A stretch of 64,000 bases of DNA, taken from NCBI GenBank assembly GCA_037176885.1, contig JAWWNJ010000017.1, forward strand, positions 124,001 through 188,000, given 5' to 3'. A program made the translations under genes and the position numbers. Position 1 is the first letter of the stretch; each line of letters starts with the position of its first letter. The notes under the pieces were generated by a model, which saw only the letters and a program-made list of their open reading frames with translations, was not told the origin of the DNA and did no database searches. Below, piece by piece: positions 11,631 through 21,940 of the stretch. The stretch is from Favolaschia claudopus (lineage: Eukaryota > Basidiomycota > Agaricomycetes > Agaricales > Mycenaceae).

Positions 11631-12306
11631 CGCGCACGCTCGCGCGCTACGCGTGTAGAATGACAAGCCAGGAGATGCTGTTTGTTTGTCAAGAGCTTCC
11701 GACCCGTCACGGATCACCGACCCGCACGCCGCTCCGCACCTTTCATCGCTACCACCACCATCCACCGCGCGGTTCCGCAGCCCGATGATTCGAGTTTTAC
11801 TTGATCATCGTGGCTTTCTCTCTTGTCTCATTGGTTCAACCTTATTCCATCTTTTCTGCACTGCCTGTTCCTGGAGATCACCACACTCTCGCTCCTGGAT
11901 TTCCTCAAAGCAGCTCTTTCTCTCTCACCTTGGCTCCTTATTCCACATGGACTCGAATTATTCATCTATCTACTGGTTTTCACATGTTCTCTCATATTTA
12001 TTCTGTACTTGGAGTACGAATACGAAGCTTTTTGATCCCACCATCTGAAGTCCAAAGTATTAGTTTCCTTCTCGTTCCGTCGCCGCCCACGTCTCCGTCT
12101 ACGTTCTCGCCCATCGCCTACGTCTACGCCTTCGCTCTCGTCTCCGCCTACACCCCCACAGCTGTCTAGCTTTAGTTTTCATCTCGTTTTGCTCGCGCTC
12201 GGTCCCAGTTGTCAGCACGGCACTGGATTGATTTTGAAGCACTCATATTATTTGTTCTTGTCTTCTCCTTTAAGCTTTCGAGTTCAGGACGTCGACAGGC
12301 GTGTCA
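11628..12306 (+). repeat. 5' LTR (679 bp)
   Basis: It is repeated at an offset of exactly 3705 bases at 15333-16011. Open frames in the two copies translate identically and I found no base difference on reading, which indicates a very recent insertion. Confidence 0.92.
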
Positions 12307-15177
12307 TTTTGGAGCCCACCGCGAGGGATTTTGTTGGATCTCAAGAAACTCGAGACGAAGTGTGGAACGAGTCTCCGCCTTGTCCACGCCCTTGAACCTC
12401 TCAACGCTGTTACGATACAACATTCCGGCGTAACCCCATTCACTGACCAACTTGCTGAACACTTTGCTGGCCGCGCATGCGGCGCAATTCTTGACCTATA
12501 CGTGGGTTATGATGAGCGCCTTCTTGCTCCTTCTTCCCGCGACTACACGACCTTTCAAACGCCCTACGGTGCACTCCGACTCGTCACCCTTCCCATGGGA
12601 TGGACCAATTCCGTCCCAATATTCCATGAAGATGTCACATTTATTCTCCAACCCGAAATCCCCGAGTTCACTATTCCCTATATCGACGACGTACCTTGTT
12701 GTGGTCCCGCAGACTGCTACATTCTTCCAGACGGCTCGTACGAAGTCCTCGCTGAAAATCCCGGCATCCGCCGCTACATCTGGGAACATTTCCATAATCT
12801 CAACCGCATAGTTCAGCGCATGAAATATTGCGGTGGAACGTTCTCCGGTTTGAAAAGCAAACTTTGCGCCGAAAAGATTACCGTGGTTGGCCATGTCTGC
12901 ACCCCTCAAGGTCGCATCCCTGACGAAAAACGAGTCGCTAAAATCGTTAACTGGGGACCTTGCAATTCACTCACCGAAGTCCGCGCTTTCCTGGGCACCA
13001 TCGGCGTCGTCCGCATTTACATCCGCAATTTTGCCCACCGTGCTCATCCCCTCGTTCTTCTCACTCGTAAAGACATGCCATTCAGCTTTGGGCCTGCTCA
13101 AATCGAGGCTCAAGAAGATTTAAAGCTTGCTCTCATTCACTCACCTGCGCTCCGGCCCATCGACTACAAGTCCCCTTCACCCGCTATACTCGGTGTCGAC
13201 ACCTCTGGTATCGCTATTGGCTTCATGCTTTGTCAGTGTGATCCGTCTAACCTTTCTCGCCGGTACTACGCTCGGTTTGGCTCGTTAACACTCAACGATC
13301 GCGAGTCACGGTTCTCTCAAGCCAAGCTCGAGCTCTACGGTTTATTCCGCGCCCTTCGCGCATGGAAAATATACCTTATTGGTATTCGCAACCTTGTCGT
13401 TGAAGTCGATGCTCGCTATATCAAGGGAATGCTTGCGCACCCTGATCTCCAGCCAAGCGCCAGCATAAATCGTTGGATTCTATCAATACTCACATTCCAC
13501 TTCACTCTCGTACATGTCCCCGGTGTTCTCCACGGCCCCGATGGCCTCTCTCGTCGACCTCCCCAGCCTGGTGACGAACCCGAACCTGAAGACGACTTCG
13601 ACGATTGGATCGATCAGGTTCACGGTTTCATGCATCAAATAAACGACTCACCGTATGTTCGTCGACCTCAATACACCATCGCCATCCTCGCCGCCGAAAT
13701 TGCCCCCGATGGACAAGACCCACCCCCATCTCTATCCTACGCCAATGTTCCACGCACAGATGCTGCCCGTCTCGCTGACGCCCGCATTGATCTCGTTCGA
13801 GTTTGGCACGGCAATCTAAAGCGACCCCGCGACATGTCTGACAAAGATTACAAGTCATTCGTTCGATATGCAATGGAGTTTTACCTTGCCCATGACCAGC
13901 TTTGGCGTAAAGACCCGCAGTTCCGGCACAAACTCGTCGTACCAACTCACCGCCGACTTTTCATCCTCACCTCCGCACACGACGATGTTGGCCATAAAGG
14001 CTTCTTCGCAACACGCGCGCTGCTTGTTGAACGATTCTGGTGGCCCCACCTCGCCGACGACGTTAACTGGTGGATCAACACCTGTCTCATCTGTCAGCAG
14101 CGTCAACGAATGAAGATTCTGATACCACCTACCGTCGCTACACCCGCGCCGTTGTTCGCTAAAGTCTACATGGATACGATGCATATGCCATCCGCAGGTG
14201 GTTTCAAATACATCGTTCACGGCCGCTGTTCCCTCTCCCACTACCCCGAATTCCGTATGCTTCGCCGTGAAGTCGGTAGCTTGATTGCGGACTGGATTTT
14301 TCAAGACTTGATCTGCCGCTGGGGCACGCTAGTTGAAATCGTCACCGATAACGGACCTCCGTTTTTGAAAGCGTTGGCTTACCTCGAGGCAAAGTATCAC
14401 ATCCACCATATTCGCATCTCTGGCTACAACTCCCGCGCGAATGGCCTTATCGAACGCTCGCACTTCGACGTACGCGAAAGTATCTTCAAGGCTGTCGACG
14501 GCGATCAATCGAAATGGCACACTGCGACTTATTCAGTATTCTGGGCCGACCGGGTTACAGTTAGACGAAGAATGGGCTGCTCACCTTATTTTGCAGTCAC
14601 CGGCACTCATCCGCTCATTCCCCTCGACATCTCCGAAGCCACATACCTCCTTCCCCCGCCTGATTCAGTCCTTTCCACTACCGATCTCATTGCACGACGC
14701 GCCATTACCCTACAGAAGCGCAGAGATCAGTTAGCGCAGTTGCACTCGGACGTACTTGAAGCCCGCCTACGCGCTGCCGTCCGTTTCGAAAGCGAACATG
14801 CGGCTACCGTCCGAGACTACAACTTCCAATGCGGAAACTTGGTCTTGATGCGAAATACGGTCATTGACAAGACAATTGGCAAGAAGTTCCGGAGACGATA
14901 CCTTGGTCCACTAATTGTCATTTCCCGCAACCTCGGCGGAGCCTACATCATCTGCGAACTCGACGGATCGGTTTTCCATCGCCCCATCGCAGCCTTCCGC
15001 GTCATCCCGTACTTTGCGCGTACAAAAATCGACTTGCCCCCGCTTGACGAGTTTCTTGACATCACCACGGACCGGCTTCGCGAACTCGAACAAACGACAC
15101 TCGAAGATCCAGAGGACGTTGAATTCGATATTTCCGAGCTTCCCGAAGCTGCCGCCGCCGTCATAGACGATGAATAG
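12307..15177 (+). CDS. Truncated Ty3/Gypsy pol: RT (N-terminus missing), RNase H, integrase
   Basis: About 957 codons are open from the LTR edge to the stop at 15177. The open frame begins with GTG (12301), and the first in-frame ATG is only at 12595, inside RT, so no normal start remains. The RT part begins at LRLVHALEPLN and contains YIDD (about 12678), the catalytic aspartate pair of reverse transcriptase. RNase H follows (ILGVDTSGIAIGF, about 13190). The integrase has an H-H-C-C zinc-binding region (HDDVGHKGFF ... CLICQQ) and a catalytic core with MDTMHM and IVTDNGPPF. The C-terminal region ends in acidic residues. The coding frame is intact through all these domains, so the defect is confined to the missing 5' part. 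Confidence 0.9.
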   Translation, partial: FWSPPRGILLDLKKLETKCGTSLRLVHALEPLNAVTIQHSGVTPFTDQLAEHFAGRACGAILDLYVGYDERLLAPSSRDYTTFQTPYGALRLVTLPMGWTNSVPIFHEDVTFILQPEIPEFTIPYIDDVPCCGPADCYILPDGSYEVLAENPGIRRYIWEHFHNLNRIVQRMKYCGGTFSGLKSKLCAEKITVVGHVCTPQGRIPDEKRVAKIVNWGPCNSLTEVRAFLGTIGVVRIYIRNFAHRAHPLVLLTRKDMPFSFGPAQIEAQEDLKLALIHSPALRPIDYKSPSPAILGVDTSGIAIGFMLCQCDPSNLSRRYYARFGSLTLNDRESRFSQAKLELYGLFRALRAWKIYLIGIRNLVVEVDARYIKGMLAHPDLQPSASINRWILSILTFHFTLVHVPGVLHGPDGLSRRPPQPGDEPEPEDDFDDWIDQVHGFMHQINDSPYVRRPQYTIAILAAEIAPDGQDPPPSLSYANVPRTDAARLADARIDLVRVWHGNLKRPRDMSDKDYKSFVRYAMEFYLAHDQLWRKDPQFRHKLVVPTHRRLFILTSAHDDVGHKGFFATRALLVERFWWPHLADDVNWWINTCLICQQRQRMKILIPPTVATPAPLFAKVYMDTMHMPSAGGFKYIVHGRCSLSHYPEFRMLRREVGSLIADWIFQDLICRWGTLVEIVTDNGPPFLKALAYLEAKYHIHHIRISGYNSRANGLIERSHFDVRESIFKAVDGDQSKWHTATYSVFWADRVTVRRRMGCSPYFAVTGTHPLIPLDISEATYLLPPPDSVLSTTDLIARRAITLQKRRDQLAQLHSDVLEARLRAAVRFESEHAATVRDYNFQCGNLVLMRNTVIDKTIGKKFRRRYLGPLIVISRNLGGAYIICELDGSVFHRPIAAFRVIPYFARTKIDLPPLDEFLDITTDRLRELEQTTLEDPEDVEFDISELPEAAAAVIDDE

Positions 15178-15332
15178 CTCCATGCACTGGTAATATTTCA
15201 GTCGGGAGGAATTGTCGACAACTCACCTTGCACCCGATTTTCTATCCCGATTTCCCGCCCTATACCCTTGTTCTTCGCGTCTTCGTCCTTGCCCAGTGAC
15301 TGGGGACAGTCACAATTTCAGTTGGGAGGAGA

Positions 15333-16011
15333 TGACGCGCACGCTCGCGCGCTACGCGTGTAGAATGACAAGCCAGGAGATGCTGTTTGTTTGTCAAGAG
15401 CTTCCGACCCGTCACGGATCACCGACCCGCACGCCGCTCCGCACCTTTCATCGCTACCACCACCATCCACCGCGCGGTTCCGCAGCCCGATGATTCGAGT
15501 TTTACTTGATCATCGTGGCTTTCTCTCTTGTCTCATTGGTTCAACCTTATTCCATCTTTTCTGCACTGCCTGTTCCTGGAGATCACCACACTCTCGCTCC
15601 TGGATTTCCTCAAAGCAGCTCTTTCTCTCTCACCTTGGCTCCTTATTCCACATGGACTCGAATTATTCATCTATCTACTGGTTTTCACATGTTCTCTCAT
15701 ATTTATTCTGTACTTGGAGTACGAATACGAAGCTTTTTGATCCCACCATCTGAAGTCCAAAGTATTAGTTTCCTTCTCGTTCCGTCGCCGCCCACGTCTC
15801 CGTCTACGTTCTCGCCCATCGCCTACGTCTACGCCTTCGCTCTCGTCTCCGCCTACACCCCCACAGCTGTCTAGCTTTAGTTTTCATCTCGTTTTGCTCG
15901 CGCTCGGTCCCAGTTGTCAGCACGGCACTGGATTGATTTTGAAGCACTCATATTATTTGTTCTTGTCTTCTCCTTTAAGCTTTCGAGTTCAGGACGTCGA
16001 CAGGCGTGTCA
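15333..16011 (+). repeat. 3' LTR (679 bp)
   Basis: Copy of the 5' LTR. It is preceded by a purine-rich tract at about 15324-15332. A similar tract (GGGAGGAATTG) lies near 15202, about 130 bases upstream, possibly a second polypurine-tract copy. Confidence 0.92.
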
Positions 16012-16063
16012 CCTGGCAGACATTTATGAGAGCCAGGGACATATACCAAAGCCCAAGACCTGA
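16012..16063 (+). pseudogene. Detached 3' end of the NLR-like gene
   Basis: If the retroelement and one copy of CCTG are disregarded, the frame of the interrupted gene continues as LADIYESQGHIPKPKT and stops at TGA 16061-16063. This is the natural end of the last TPR. It shows that the insertion removed only about 15 residues from the protein. Confidence 0.75.
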
Positions 16064-16961
16064 GAATAGCAGCCAAACAGATTGAGGAATCACAGAATGT
16101 TATTCAACCAAGATTTTAGTACTATACTCAGTCATAGTGCACCAGTTCTGGAGCGCATACTGTAGTATGTTCATTCCCCTGTTGCAGTCTATATTTTCTC
16201 CCTTATGAAGTAGTTACATATGTGGTGTATGTACTAGATACACAAAACACCATAGCACCGTCCGTGCTCGACTCAGAACATGCAAGCCGCACCTCATATT
16301 CCGCCAAGCTTAGGTATGTTATGATCAGTTTTGCACTGAACTTCAAACCCGTAAGATAAAATCTACGAAGCTCAGTTTGATTCCACGATCTATATGGACG
16401 GTGTATTTAGCCTCTCCCCCACCTACTACATGTACAGATCCCTGTCTTGCTCACACCAATTCCCTTTTGTCCAAAAGAGAAACTAAAAATGATCTTGAGC
16501 TTCGGAAAATACGGGGATGAAATATAATGAAAGCAGAGAAAGTTATCTGCGGGTGATTCGAACGCCGGACCTCGAGCTGAACCAAAAACAAACCTCTCAG
16601 TGTCCACAACTCGAATATTTGAATACAAAATCTATTCAAATATTTGCCAAGACATAGCACCAGAGCCAAGTTGTCTGAGTAGCCTAACCTAAGGTTAAGC
16701 AATAACTCCACCACGAAAGAGGAGACTCAAGTACTGTATTTAGTTTTAGTGCACCGGTTCTGCAGCACATATGTTCTTTGCCCTGTTGCAGTCTCTCTTT
16801 TCACCCTTGCCAAGTAGACATATATGTGTTGTATGTAACAAATACACAAAACATTATGAAGAAAACCATTGAGTTTCATAAGTATGCAGAAGAAAACAAT
16901 TTCACGTAAGAATGAATGAAGAAAAAAAAGTCACGCAAAACACACCCTCCATCCATCCAAA
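16064..16961. other. 3' flank of NLR gene with a diverged direct repeat
   Basis: No gene is supported. Segments 16112-16255 and about 16731-16865 are similar in the same orientation; both contain TAGTGCACC-GTTCTG, CCTGTTGCAGTCT and TACACAAAACA. Between them, on the minus strand near 16545-16580, is a tRNA-B-box-like string (GTTCGAATCACC), but no cloverleaf could be folded. Confidence 0.5.
16112..16865. repeat. Pair of ~140-bp diverged direct repeats
   Basis: The copies at 16112-16255 and about 16731-16865 align over most of their length with scattered substitutions and small gaps. They may be the termini of an old LTR-type or TRIM element about 750 bp long, or a local duplication of the 3' flank. 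Confidence 0.5.
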
Positions 16962-18817
16962 TCAATCCCGACTATAATCCGGCGGCAAATCCACCACCTC
17001 CGTCTCCCCCACCAACAACGACGGCGTCGAATTATACCTCACCCCGCTATCCTGATGTCTCTGTACCACCACCCTCCTCTGCGGACCCGCCAAGCCGGCT
17101 TCCTGCGCTTTGGTGCGGCGTTGAGGTTGCAGTGTCGTTGCGGCGGCGAGGTCGGAGGGGGAGGAAGATTGCGTTGGGGAGGTGTGCGAGTTGGAGCCGG
17201 AGTCGGAATGAGAATGGGAGGTGGGGTTGACGGCGCGGAGGGGTGTGAGTGGTGGGTGGGGAGCTGCGGCGCCGCCGGAGGAAGAGCTCGGAGGGCTGGG
17301 GGACGAGCCGTGTGGGAATGCGACAGCGGCTGCACCCGCGCCTGCAGCTAAATTGGAAGATGATCCCCCGCCCGAAAGAGTTCGCGCATGCGGCACAGCA
17401 GCGTACTGATACGGGTACTGGCCCTGTCCGGCCGCAGTCACAGGCGGCTCCCGTTCCCGCGCCCGACTGTCCGCATACGGGTCGAATGGGTCGTGTTGCG
17501 AAGAGCTGCCCGCGGCACTGCTGCTTCCATACGCTGCGGAACTCGCGCCGTACGCCGCCCCGCCCGAACTCGTCCCCGTCCCGCCATACGTCGCCCCTGT
17601 CGCGACGCTCCGCGCAGCACCCCCGCCCGCGCCGCCGACTTCGGCTGTTTCGATGCCGAAGGGGTCGGCGGTGCCCCGCGCGGGGGCGGGCGTGTCCTCT
17701 TGGCTTCGTCGTTTGCGGCGGCGGAGCCAGAAGAAGAGGAAGGCAAGAATGGCGAGGATGACGAGGCCGCCTACGACGCCGCCTGCGATCGCGCCTGCCG
17801 GCGAAGACGAGGAGTGAGAGGTGGCGGAGTTGTCTTGACCCCCTGTTGAGCCTGGTCCTGCGCCGGACGAGCTTTTCGAGACGGGCGGGTCGACGGCGGG
17901 CGGGGTGAAGTTGGCGGCGTAGAAGTTTTTGACGACGAGGGGGGTGTGGCCGGAGTCGCCTTGGTAGGTCATGATGAGTTTGTGGTCTTGAGGCGCGAGA
18001 CCGGAGAGGGAGAGGATGGGCATGTTGAAGAGGGTTGTGGTGCCGTTTGGTGGGAGGCCGGAGAGGGTGAGTGTGGAGGGCGGGGAGGAGTCAAGGGTAT
18101 AGGTTGCGGTGGTGGCGTTGTGCGGAAGTTCTTGTGGGATGTAGCCGGTGAGAAGGAAGGTGGTGCCTGCGGTAGCGTTCTCAGATCAGTCCTTCACGAA
18201 GGAAAGAGGAACGCACCACGGAAGTCAAACTCCACTTGTGAGCCTTTGGTTTGGGTGATATTCTGCGTGCTCTCGACGGTGTAAAACTGCCATCCTTTGC
18301 CGTATTTTATGGCCGGGTCGCCCGCTAAGTACTCCAGAACGGCACCATCGGTGCTGACCTCGGGCATTGGGGTGTAAACGATACTGTCAAGGTAGAATGG
18401 TTGCCCCTTGGTGCGGACGTGGACAGTGAGCTTGTGAGCACCCGGAAGAAGCGTCTCCTGCTGGCACAGAATCCAGTTGTTCTCGGGGAACTGGAATTTG
18501 GGATTCGTGCCGTTGGTGATCTGGATTTCATCGACAAGACAAACCCAGCTCGGGTCGGTAGTGCCGTCGGGGAGAGTGGTGACTTGGATGGTGCCCAGGA
18601 CGTCGATAGCGGTTCCGTTGAAAGGGAAGGTGAACGTCGCGCCGTCGACGCTGGTGCGCTGTATCGTGTTGTTCCATACCGGGCCCAAGTTACCCAGCGG
18701 ATTCAGTTGGTTGATGTCCGACGGAAACCACTGGTTGGGGTCGTAGTTGATCTGCGCGTCGGTGTCGTCTACGACGATGCGGTGAATGGACGCTTTCGAA
18801 GCGCCTGCCTGCGCCAT
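16962..18817 (-). CDS. Single-pass membrane protein with beta-rich ectodomain and Ser/Gly-rich tail
   Basis: Two exons (18817-18217 and 18166-16962, GT-AG intron 18167-18216) give about 601 residues. The N-terminal half begins MAQAGASKASIHRIVVDDTD and looks like two consecutive beta-sandwich modules with N-glycosylation sequons. This VVDDTD..I.Y...WF type is common in basidiomycete surface proteins of unknown function. A Ser-rich linker leads to a transmembrane segment (AIAGGVVGGLVILAILAFLF) and a basic stop-transfer sequence (WLRRRKRRS). A roughly 250-residue low-complexity cytoplasmic tail follows, ending DLPPDYSRD; the PPDY is a possible PPxY ligand for WW domains. There is no classical signal peptide at the chosen start. 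A cell-surface sensor or adhesion role is an inference from topology only. Confidence 0.75.
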
Positions 18818-21800
18818 CCGGGCGCGGAACGAAGAGGTAAAAGAGAGAAAAGGATCACGTATATTGTCTTGACATGGTTTAATTTCGAACGACAACGGGA
18901 GTGATGCGGCAGACAGATACACCACAGCCCAATAGAGATTTAGACGCCCGAGAGGTTTGTAACTTGTGAATGCCGCCAGGAGGGCATCAACCCGTTGTAG
19001 CGGTCCCGTTCTTGTCCGTTCGGTCTTGCCTATAAGTCTTGCACGTAGCCCTCATGCTCAAGTGAATCTTGAAGCTCTCAAAAGCGCGCAAAAGACTGAG
19101 TTAGGATCCAGGAACACGGCGGTGAAGCGAGGCAGTATCGCGGTCGTGTGAGAGATCAGGATTTGCTGATGGATGATCGCTGTGAGTCCCACGATATTGC
19201 TCATCGTGCCCAACCACCACCGAAACGCTTTGTTCATCGTCGTTGAGCGCATCGCTCTTCCTGCTTCTTCTCGCCCCCCACCTCCCTTCCATCCATCGAA
19301 CGGAGCTTTTTGTCGATATGTCGCTATGCCGCGGGCGTCGTAATCGGCAGTTTTCGCTCAATTTCGCGCCCGTGAGTCCCGGACTGCCTGCGAAGATTAC
19401 GACCCACGTATACCCTATTCGGACTATTAGTCCAGGGTCTTGTCAAACCTAGTGCCTATCGACTTGACGGGAAGAGTATTCGACGCCATCTGTGACTATA
19501 CGTTGACTATACGCACTCTCTCAAACCCACCACCCTTCAAAAGCTTGTCTCGTTCAGCCTGATTCCCAACACCTTGACATTTTCCAAGACACAAAGCCGT
19601 CATGGACATATACGGGAAATGACACTGGAAGGGGAAGGGGAATAGGAAATCACCAAGAGTATGACAGAACGTCCGCATTTCGACGGAGGTCTGAGTGTCG
19701 CTGTTAACTGCTGCTATCTTGGGTGGTAGCGAAGAAGAGTCTTGCCGGCGCGGCTCGCCAGCAAACCAGAATACTTGGTTTTATCTTCGTCTCGCGACGC
19801 TGTAGCACCAGTATCCTCGAGACGAGTTCATCGACTTCTCTAAGAAGACTGACTGTAGGTGACGTCTCTCCCGGTTTCGCAACCTCTTTTTAGCTCACTA
19901 AAAATCGCCTAGACGGTCGTCTCATATATCGTGCTATCCACATCGCGCTACCTGGAAACACTCTGTTTATCTTTCCTCGTATTCATTCTCGCCTTCCTAG
20001 CGCGATGGAACGCAACCATGCCTTCGATCCGCTCGTTGTATCGAATGTCGAAATGCGAGGAAGCCGCAGACATCCGAGTTACGAGAAACGAAAGCCTCAT
20101 CAAATCCATGCGAACACAATCGCACGCCCCTGTTCAACGTTCTAGCCGTCTACTCCGTCCTTTGGTCCATTCACTACCTCTATTTCATGAAGCTCGCGCA
20201 TCTGTCCCGAACCTGCGTACATGAATCCTCTCCTCTTCTCAGCACAAACCTTCATGTGTTTCTCTTCCCCTCCTCCTTGATTTGCGCCGCGCTTGCCGAT
20301 CCGCAGCCCCGCACCCCGGGCAGGGGATCGTCGCGCATCTGCACGTCGCGGATCTGCACGTCGCGGATCTCATCGGTATCGCCTGGTATCGCTCGCCAGT
20401 CAGACTGCTTGCGTCATTCTTGCGCACTCATGACAGAGGATAAGACGGCGTTGGGTGTTCAATTCTCGCTCTCTCAGGATGAAGCTTGCTTCGGTGCAAA
20501 CCCATAGAACGGGTAGAGGGCAATGTGAAGGTTGGCAAGGAAGATTGGAATGGCGTTGGCGGGGCTACACTACTCTTACTCGACCTCCTCGGACACCAAA
20601 CCCCGCCGCCGCCGCTAGCGCTGTAATCGTGCATCTCAGCTTTAAAGCGATCCTATCAATTGGGCGACCTTTCCATCGTTGCGCTGCCCTCCTCTTAAAT
20701 ATTCAGGACTTGGCCGCGCTCTGTATCCTCCATTTTCAGACCCGTCCATCCCACACAGCTCTCTCCAGCGTATTCGGCCGCGCCGTGTTCTCTGTTTGCA
20801 CGATGCGCGTCCGAGCGTGTGCTATTGGTGACGCCGAGGATGAGCTCACGCTCCAGACTTCAGATGGTCCAATCTTGCAAGGACTGCTGCCGATTTGGAG
20901 GACCCCAGCCTCGTCCTCACGCGAGATCGCGAATCACAACCCAAAACCCAAGAAATGTAGATGTCGCGTGGTCGTCGGATACCTCGCAGTCAACTCCAGC
21001 CTGAATCATCAACCCAACGCCGACGATTTGGGTGTTGCTGGATCGGAATGCTCTTTGCGGTGGGGATGAATGAACAGCGATCATGGACTTGTCGACGTGT
21101 AGGACATTGCCTTCGTCTCGTGAGCAAGGCGGTTTCTTTTTCTGGCTGCAGTCAGAGACGTGCGGCGCTGACAATGTACGTTCTATCGTTGTAGCCGTAC
21201 TGCTCTTCGAGTAATGTCGCTCATGGCTTTCGATAGCGACTCGTATTGGCCTGGAACATGCATGCGGATGCACAATCTCGAGGACGATAAATACGTGGGG
21301 TTTTATCAGCGAGAGCACACCGCGATTGGCCTCCCCGACATGGGCAATGGGCAACGGTCAATGTACTGGTGCAGCTTTGGTGCTTCGATAACGTTGGAAG
21401 AGGAAAGAAAACACAAGGAAGGCTTGGTGGGGCGAAGCAATCATCGTCGGCAAGCGACCGATAGACGCAAAGTATAGGTTCAATCAACATCTCGATGCAC
21501 ATATGCTCTTCTTGCAGCCTCAGCAGCAGAAAAGATACTATCGACCCTCTCGCAATCTCGTGGCGGGAAATACCACAGCTGTTGCGGTCATTGACGCTTG
21601 AGTCACCCGCTCAAGCTCTCCTCATTGTGTCGGCGAGTAACCCGCTTTGCTGATTCGCTTTCGGCCAAAGCATGGCGAAGAGCGGACGATCTCGATTTTT
21701 ATCCATTCACGTCAAGAATATTGTGCGGCCGACAATATGGCCGGCGTTGTCGGCGACAGCGACGACTATCCTCGCTGTCCACACGCTGCGGTCACGGATG

Positions 21801-21940
21801 GCTTGTCCGGCATTGTCCACGCTGAAGTTTGAGCCATATTCGATTTCCTATAAAGCCGTGTTACAATCGTGACATGCGTCACATTCCCTCTTGCCACCAC
21901 CAATTCGACAGAATTCGACTACCATCCTCTTTGATTCTCT
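18818..21940. other. ~3.1 kb without a supported gene
   Basis: Open frames are short and overlap on opposite strands. The longest (plus 20455-21069 and minus 20917-21354) show no domain or splice-linked continuation. A 15-bp unit ATCTGCACGTCGCGG is tandemly repeated at 20337-20366. The right end must contain the promoter of the gene at 21941. Confidence 0.45.

Larger units (their letters stand above)
11628..16011 (+). mobile_element. Ty3/Gypsy LTR retrotransposon, gag-less, inserted in the NLR gene
   Basis: Two LTRs bound a 4384-bp element. They read TGACGCGC...GCGTGTCA, so TG...CA ends are present, with an inverted TGAC/GTCA terminus. The sequence CCTG precedes the left LTR and follows the right one; with the overlapping A it may be a 5-bp ACCTG duplication. 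A purine tract (GGGAGGAGA) directly precedes the 3' LTR. The order RT, RNase H, integrase is that of Ty3/Gypsy. The interior begins inside the RT domain: no gag, no protease, and no primer-binding site I can recognise. The copy is therefore non-autonomous. Confidence 0.92.

Noticed and set aside
11686..12169. Open frames within the LTR (up to 122 codons), present identically in both LTRs
   Set aside because: They overlap in different frames, show no protein-like conservation or domain, and are identical simply because the LTRs are identical.
12301..12306. GTG read as the start codon of the pol open frame
   Set aside because: The codon is GTG and lies in the last six bases of the LTR. A nuclear fungal gene would not be expected to start there, so the frame is treated as 5'-truncated.
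16530..16640. tRNA gene on the minus strand
   Set aside because: A B-box-like GTTCGAATC is present, but the acceptor and T stems do not pair and no D arm was found.
17039..17849. Long overlapping frames on the plus strand opposite the membrane-protein tail
   Set aside because: They are antisense shadows of GC-rich, low-complexity coding sequence and lack any domain or splice-linked continuation.
20455..21354. Opposing frames of about 200 and 145 codons
   Set aside because: They overlap antisense, have no recognisable motif and lack plausible flanking exons.
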